Source of the DNA: Pontibacterium sp049603715
GTDB taxonomy: Bacteria > Pseudomonadota > Gammaproteobacteria > Pseudomonadales > Balneatricaceae
Direction of reading: 5' to 3'
DNA length: 64,000 nucleotides
Assembly (NCBI GenBank): GCA_049603715.1
Contig: JBMYSW010000009.1
Span: 1 to 64,000 of the forward strand
The translations under genes and the position numbers were made by a program. Shown one piece after another: positions 61,090 through 64,000 of the stretch. Under the pieces are notes generated by a model. The model had not been told where the DNA came from. It searched no databases and worked only from the letters and a program-made list of their open reading frames with translations. How positions within the stretch are numbered: position 1 is the stretch's first letter; each line of letters starts with the position of its first letter.

Positions 61090-63034
61090 GCGTTTGCTAG
61101 GTATATTGCGTAGCCGCTGGTTGTACCAAGGGGCTGCAACGCTGTTTTTTTCAGTCGTATCGGCGGCACTTGTTTTTGAATACATAGAGCGCATCAACAC
61201 CAGTTACCTCAAAGCACAACAAAACGAGCGAATATTAGCCGGTACTGAGTTGCTTGCTCGTAAATTAGGGGATATGGCGACGGTCATCCAGCTGCTGTCT
61301 AGCTCAAAAGCATTTAAAGATGCAACTCGGCTCAACGCGGTTAATGCAGAGGCGGTGGAAGCCCTTTTTGCAGAGTATGCCGGAGCAACCGATAGTTTTC
61401 TTCAGTTTCGTTGGTTAGATGAGCAGGGAATTGAGCGGGTAAGGCTAGACTCGGTGCAAGCCAGTGGCGGCGAGCGAGTATGGGTTCGCAACACTGCATT
61501 GCAAGATAAAAGTAATCGCTATTACGTCACAGACGCCATGCGTGTTTCAGCGCCTAGCATCTATTTTTCTCGATTAGATTTAAATGTCGAAAACCAGCAA
61601 GTTGTCCGACCCTATCAGCCAACTATTCGTGTCGCTATTCGAACCGGAGAGGATGGCTTTCAAGCCAAAGGGCTGCTTATTTTAAACTTTGATCTTACTG
61701 CATTACTCAAAGGTCTAGCTGATCTGAACCAAAAAGATCAAAACGTGTTGCTTACTTTGGTTAACGAAGAGGGCTATTGGGTTCTTCACCCAGATGAATC
61801 CTTACAGTGGGGCCAAGATATTGGCGCCTATGAATATCGCGTGCAGACGATGTATCCCAGCTTATGGGAGGCCATGACTCTTGAACGTTTCGTTTTAGGG
61901 GCGCGTTTTGATGGGCTATTAGCGAGTTATCGCAAAGTTAACTTGGGTGGGCTCACGGATGGTCATGTCGGGCGCGATATCTTTTTTATGAGTTACGTTT
62001 CTCCGGCGGTCTTATCAGCGACATACCAGCATGCCGCTTTTGCAAGCGCCGGGGTGTTTGCCGTATTTTTGTTTATTGGCGTATTGTTTGTTGTCTATGA
62101 TTACCGAGCGTCGGGTCGACTGAATCGCTTAAACCGGTCACTAATAGAAGAAAAGCATGAATTAGAAACCGCCAATCGCGCCTTAGACAATGCTCTAAAA
62201 CAGCAGCATGCTTTACAAACAGATTTGGCTGAAAGCAGAAAGCTCTCTGCCCTTGGGATGATGGTAGCGGGTGTTGCCCATGAGCTGAATACACCCATAG
62301 GTGGTGCGCTAATCTCTATCTCTACTGTGTCTCAACGGTTATCGGCATTTAAAACGGCGGTGGAAAATGGCTTAACCAAAAGCGAGCTGGATGCCTTTAT
62401 TGCCGACTCGACTGAAAGTGCAACGCTGGCACAGTCTAATCTTGAACGCTCGGCGGATATAGTGAAGCGCTTTAAACGCTTGGCTATTGAGCGTAACAGT
62501 GAAGACCAAGCAAGCTTCTCTTTAATTGATGTGGTAACCGACCTAAGCCTGTCGCTGAAGCCTGCTTTACGTAAAAGTGGCGTCGAAATGGTGGTAGATG
62601 TTGATGAGCAGATTCACATGACGGGTCAGCCAGGTATCTTGTCGCAAGTGTTACAAAACCTCGCCGTAAATGCTTTAACCCACGGCCTTAGCGGCCGAGA
62701 AGGTGCTTGTATCATTATATCGGCAAAGCGCTTTGAGCAGAGTATGGTCGAAATATCCGTATTGGATAACGGCTGTGGTATTCCCGAAGAGCTCCTCGCT
62801 TCGTTGTTCGATCCATTTGTCACTACGAAGCGTGCGTCGGGCAATACAGGCCTTGGCCTCCATTTTGTGCATCAATGGGTGACGAAAGCGCTACAAGGCA
62901 GTATCACCTTTAACTCCCCTAAACATGGCGGTGCCTGTTTTACCCTCTATATTCCGCTTCAGCTCAGCGCTCAGACGAATACGACTGCGCTGCCGAGTGA
63001 TGATACTAAGCCGTTTTTGGTACTGGATGATTGA
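61082..63034 (+). CDS. Membrane sensor histidine kinase with Cache-like periplasmic domain
   Basis: From GTG 61082 (650 residues; AGGA 7 bases upstream), the start overlaps the EAL gene end by 8 bases. Upstream ATG/GTG codons would overlap much further. Transmembrane segments lie at about 13-33 and 315-340. Between them is a periplasmic sensor of about 280 residues that looks like a double Cache fold (YYVTDAM, WVLHPDESLQWG). A coiled coil then leads to the HisKA box MVAGVAHELNTPIGG (His400). The ATPase domain has NLAVNALTHG (N box), DNGCGIPEE (G1) and NTGLGLHFVHQW (G2). It is the likely kinase for the receiver of the neighbouring EAL protein. The ligand is unknown. Confidence 0.87.
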   Translation: MIRRLLGILRSRWLYQGAATLFFSVVSAALVFEYIERINTSYLKAQQNERILAGTELLARKLGDMATVIQLLSSSKAFKDATRLNAVNAEAVEALFAEYAGATDSFLQFRWLDEQGIERVRLDSVQASGGERVWVRNTALQDKSNRYYVTDAMRVSAPSIYFSRLDLNVENQQVVRPYQPTIRVAIRTGEDGFQAKGLLILNFDLTALLKGLADLNQKDQNVLLTLVNEEGYWVLHPDESLQWGQDIGAYEYRVQTMYPSLWEAMTLERFVLGARFDGLLASYRKVNLGGLTDGHVGRDIFFMSYVSPAVLSATYQHAAFASAGVFAVFLFIGVLFVVYDYRASGRLNRLNRSLIEEKHELETANRALDNALKQQHALQTDLAESRKLSALGMMVAGVAHELNTPIGGALISISTVSQRLSAFKTAVENGLTKSELDAFIADSTESATLAQSNLERSADIVKRFKRLAIERNSEDQASFSLIDVVTDLSLSLKPALRKSGVEMVVDVDEQIHMTGQPGILSQVLQNLAVNALTHGLSGREGACIIISAKRFEQSMVEISVLDNGCGIPEELLASLFDPFVTTKRASGNTGLGLHFVHQWVTKALQGSITFNSPKHGGACFTLYIPLQLSAQTNTTALPSDDTKPFLVLDD

Positions 63035-63150
63035 GCCAATGAGTAGGGTGATTACTTTCGTCTACTTAAGCATAGACGTTGGCTGGTGGGAGGTGAGACG
63101 AAGTGTCGGCTGCTGTAAAGCAATATAAAACGCCTGCTCGAAGAAGTGTC

Positions 63151-63226
63151 TGGCCTCCCCGCGAGGACTCGAACCCCGATCTAAGCCTTAGGAGGGCCCT
63201 ATTCTATCCGGTTGAACTACGGGGAG
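63151..63226 (-). tRNA. tRNA-Arg(CCT)
   Basis: 76 bases on the minus strand with acceptor CTCCCCG/CGGGGAG, discriminator G and encoded CCA. The anticodon loop is CTCCTAA (anticodon CCT, plus-strand 63190-63192), and the T-arm CGGGG-TTCGAGT-CCTCG has one G-T pair. The anticodon stem has two G-T pairs at its base. It reads AGG. A first base of C is unusual among bacterial tRNAs. Confidence 0.93.
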
Positions 63227-63238
63227 GCACGGGGGCGG

Positions 63239-63267
63239 ATTGTATACAAACTACTACCAATAGTCAC
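63239..63267 (-). promoter_or_regulatory. Promoter of tRNA-Arg(CCT)
   Basis: On the minus strand GTGACT (63267-63262) and TACAAT (63244-63239) are 17 bases apart, followed by the GC-rich discriminator CCGCCCCC. The arrangement fits a stable-RNA promoter under stringent control. Confidence 0.6.
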
Positions 63268-63395
63268 GCCAGCGTGATGTACAAGTCGGCATAAGTGACA
63301 ATACGGTGTTATATGAGGTGCGGAGTGCTTAAGGCGTTATAAGTGATAGCAGGTGAATAAGCCCTTGACGTCGCGGTGCTGATGATAACAGTAGC

Positions 63396-63881
63396 TTAAG
63401 CTTTACCGATACGGCTTTGAGCGCGATAGGGAGTGGCACTACCTTTACCATTGTAAATCTTTTCGTTGCCGTCTCGGCCGCTAACAATGGCGAGAATACG
63501 TTCGACGGTTTTTTGATTGCGTGCCGCAATTTGTCCGTTAACTGAATTCTTTTCTTTAAGGGTTTCAAGCTGCTGTTCTAGGGTTTGCCATGCTTTTTTA
63601 ATGACGGGTTGCAACTTACTTGGAGCTGATTCCATTAATGCGGTGACTCCTTGAGTGTCAGGGGTGAACTCAAATTCTCGCATTAACTCGCAACGGGCAT
63701 GATTAGCTTGAACAAAAGACTGAAGCAAACCGGTTTTTTCGGTTGTTAGTTTTGCAATCGCATCATGGTCGCGATGGGTGAGGGCCAGGTGCTCAGTTTC
63801 GAGTAGGGCGATGAGCTGATTAAGGAGCGTGCTGCTTTGCGTCAACTGTTCAACAAACTTCTCGTGCAATAGTTGGCTCAT
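63396..63881 (-). CDS. flgN: FlgN-family flagellar export chaperone
   Basis: FlgN escorts the hook-filament junction proteins FlgK and FlgL to the export gate. The 161-residue, mostly helical protein has the FlgN pattern: an N-terminal helix MSQLLHEKFVEQLTQSST, LLETEHLALTHRDHDAIAKL-type central helix, then KTGLLQSFVQANHARCELM and a C-terminal NGQIAARNQKTVERIL. The last 25 residues look disordered and basic. It starts 13 bases after flgM, with which it should be cotranscribed. Confidence 0.88.
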   Translation of the reverse strand: MSQLLHEKFVEQLTQSSTLLNQLIALLETEHLALTHRDHDAIAKLTTEKTGLLQSFVQANHARCELMREFEFTPDTQGVTALMESAPSKLQPVIKKAWQTLEQQLETLKEKNSVNGQIAARNQKTVERILAIVSGRDGNEKIYNGKGSATPYRAQSRIGKA

Positions 63882-63894
63882 CGTCTACTCGACG

Positions 63895-64000
63895 TTAGTT
63901 AAGTAATGCTTCGTGCTGCAACATGCCTTCTGCAATATTGCGTGCATTAATTTCATAGCTGCCATCGGCAATTTTTGCCTTGATTTCAGCTACGCGCTCT
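63895..64000 (-). CDS. flgM: Anti-sigma-28 factor FlgM, C-terminal part (partial)
   Basis: The last 35 codons before TAA (plus-strand 63895-63897) are in the window and read ERVAEIKAKIADGSY then EINARNIAEGMLQHE. This is the conserved C-terminal helix that binds FliA. The rest lies beyond the window edge. FlgM holds sigma-28 inactive until the hook is complete; flgM-flgN is the usual pair. It is more than 55 kb from the flgOPT genes at the other end of the window. Confidence 0.92.
   Translation of the reverse strand, partial: ERVAEIKAKIADGSYEINARNIAEGMLQHEALLN

Noticed and set aside
63103..63294. Plus-strand open frame with PREDSNPDLSLRRALFYPVELR
   Set aside because: It reads through the antisense strand of tRNA-Arg(CCT).
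1..64000. CRISPR arrays, insertion sequences, integrases, phage genes or restriction systems
   Set aside because: No repeat-spacer pattern, terminal inverted repeats with a transposase, or related motifs were seen; tRNA genes are intact with no attached integrase.

Overview
This window reads as a chromosomal core region of a marine-type gammaproteobacterium. Gene order follows Pseudomonas and its relatives (Pseudomonadales/Cellvibrionales sense): map-glnD, rpsB-tsf-pyrH-frr-uppS-cdsA-rseP-bamA-skp-lpxD-fabZ-lpxA-lpxB-rnhB-dnaE-accA-tilS-pyrG-eno-ftsB-truD-surE-pcm-nlpD-rpoS, fdxA/mutS, pncC-recA-recX-alaS-lysC-csrA, then tRNA-Ser and tRNA-Arg genes. A FabY-type ketoacyl synthase, a Na+-pumping oxaloacetate decarboxylase and FlgOPT proteins fit a motile, salt-adapted, polarly flagellated cell. 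The genus cannot be fixed from this sequence alone. I see no insertion sequence, prophage, integrase or CRISPR array.

Layout. 1-8.7 kb: an unidentified gene end, prfC, a TatD nuclease, fabY (minus), an OmpA-like lipoprotein, and the flgT / flgO-flgP divergent pair with a candidate FliA promoter between them. 8.7-12.5 kb (minus): DUF1244 gene, glnD and map. 12.9-29.6 kb (plus): translation, envelope and lipid A genes through to dnaE. 29.7-40.9 kb (plus): accA to rpoS. 41-43.9 kb (minus): fdxA and mutS. 44.1-50.9 kb (plus): pncC, recA (with a perfect LexA box), recX, alaS, lysC, csrA. 51.0-51.5 kb: tRNA-Ser(GCT) and three identical tRNA-Arg(ACG) genes. 51.8-57 kb: thiI and oadGAB. 57.1-63.0 kb: a three-gene signalling operon (pseudo-receiver/TPR protein, REC-DUF3369-GGDEF*-EAL protein, Cache-type histidine kinase). 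63.1-64 kb: tRNA-Arg(CCT), flgN and the end of flgM, both minus.

How the genes work together. The large plus-strand cluster couples translation factors with undecaprenyl phosphate synthesis (UppS), phospholipid precursors (CdsA), outer-membrane protein assembly (BamA, Skp, RseP), lipid A (LpxD/A/B), fatty acids (FabZ, AccA) and DNA replication (DnaE). A DUF368 protein, a family now known to recycle undecaprenyl phosphate, sits beside NlpD.

Most notable observations. (1) Three MEP isoprenoid genes that normally sit in these neighbourhoods are all missing from them: dxr (beside uppS-cdsA-rseP) and ispD plus ispF (between ftsB and truD, which here overlap). This suggests the lineage makes isopentenyl diphosphate by another route, perhaps mevalonate. 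kdsA is also missing between pyrG and eno. (2) The signalling operon at 57-63 kb begins with a receiver domain that has lost its phospho-acceptor aspartate and is fused to TPRs, followed by a probable c-di-GMP phosphodiesterase and a kinase. I do not recognise it as a described system. (3) The leaders of oadG, csrA, rpsB and alaS carry stem-loops or motif clusters worth testing.
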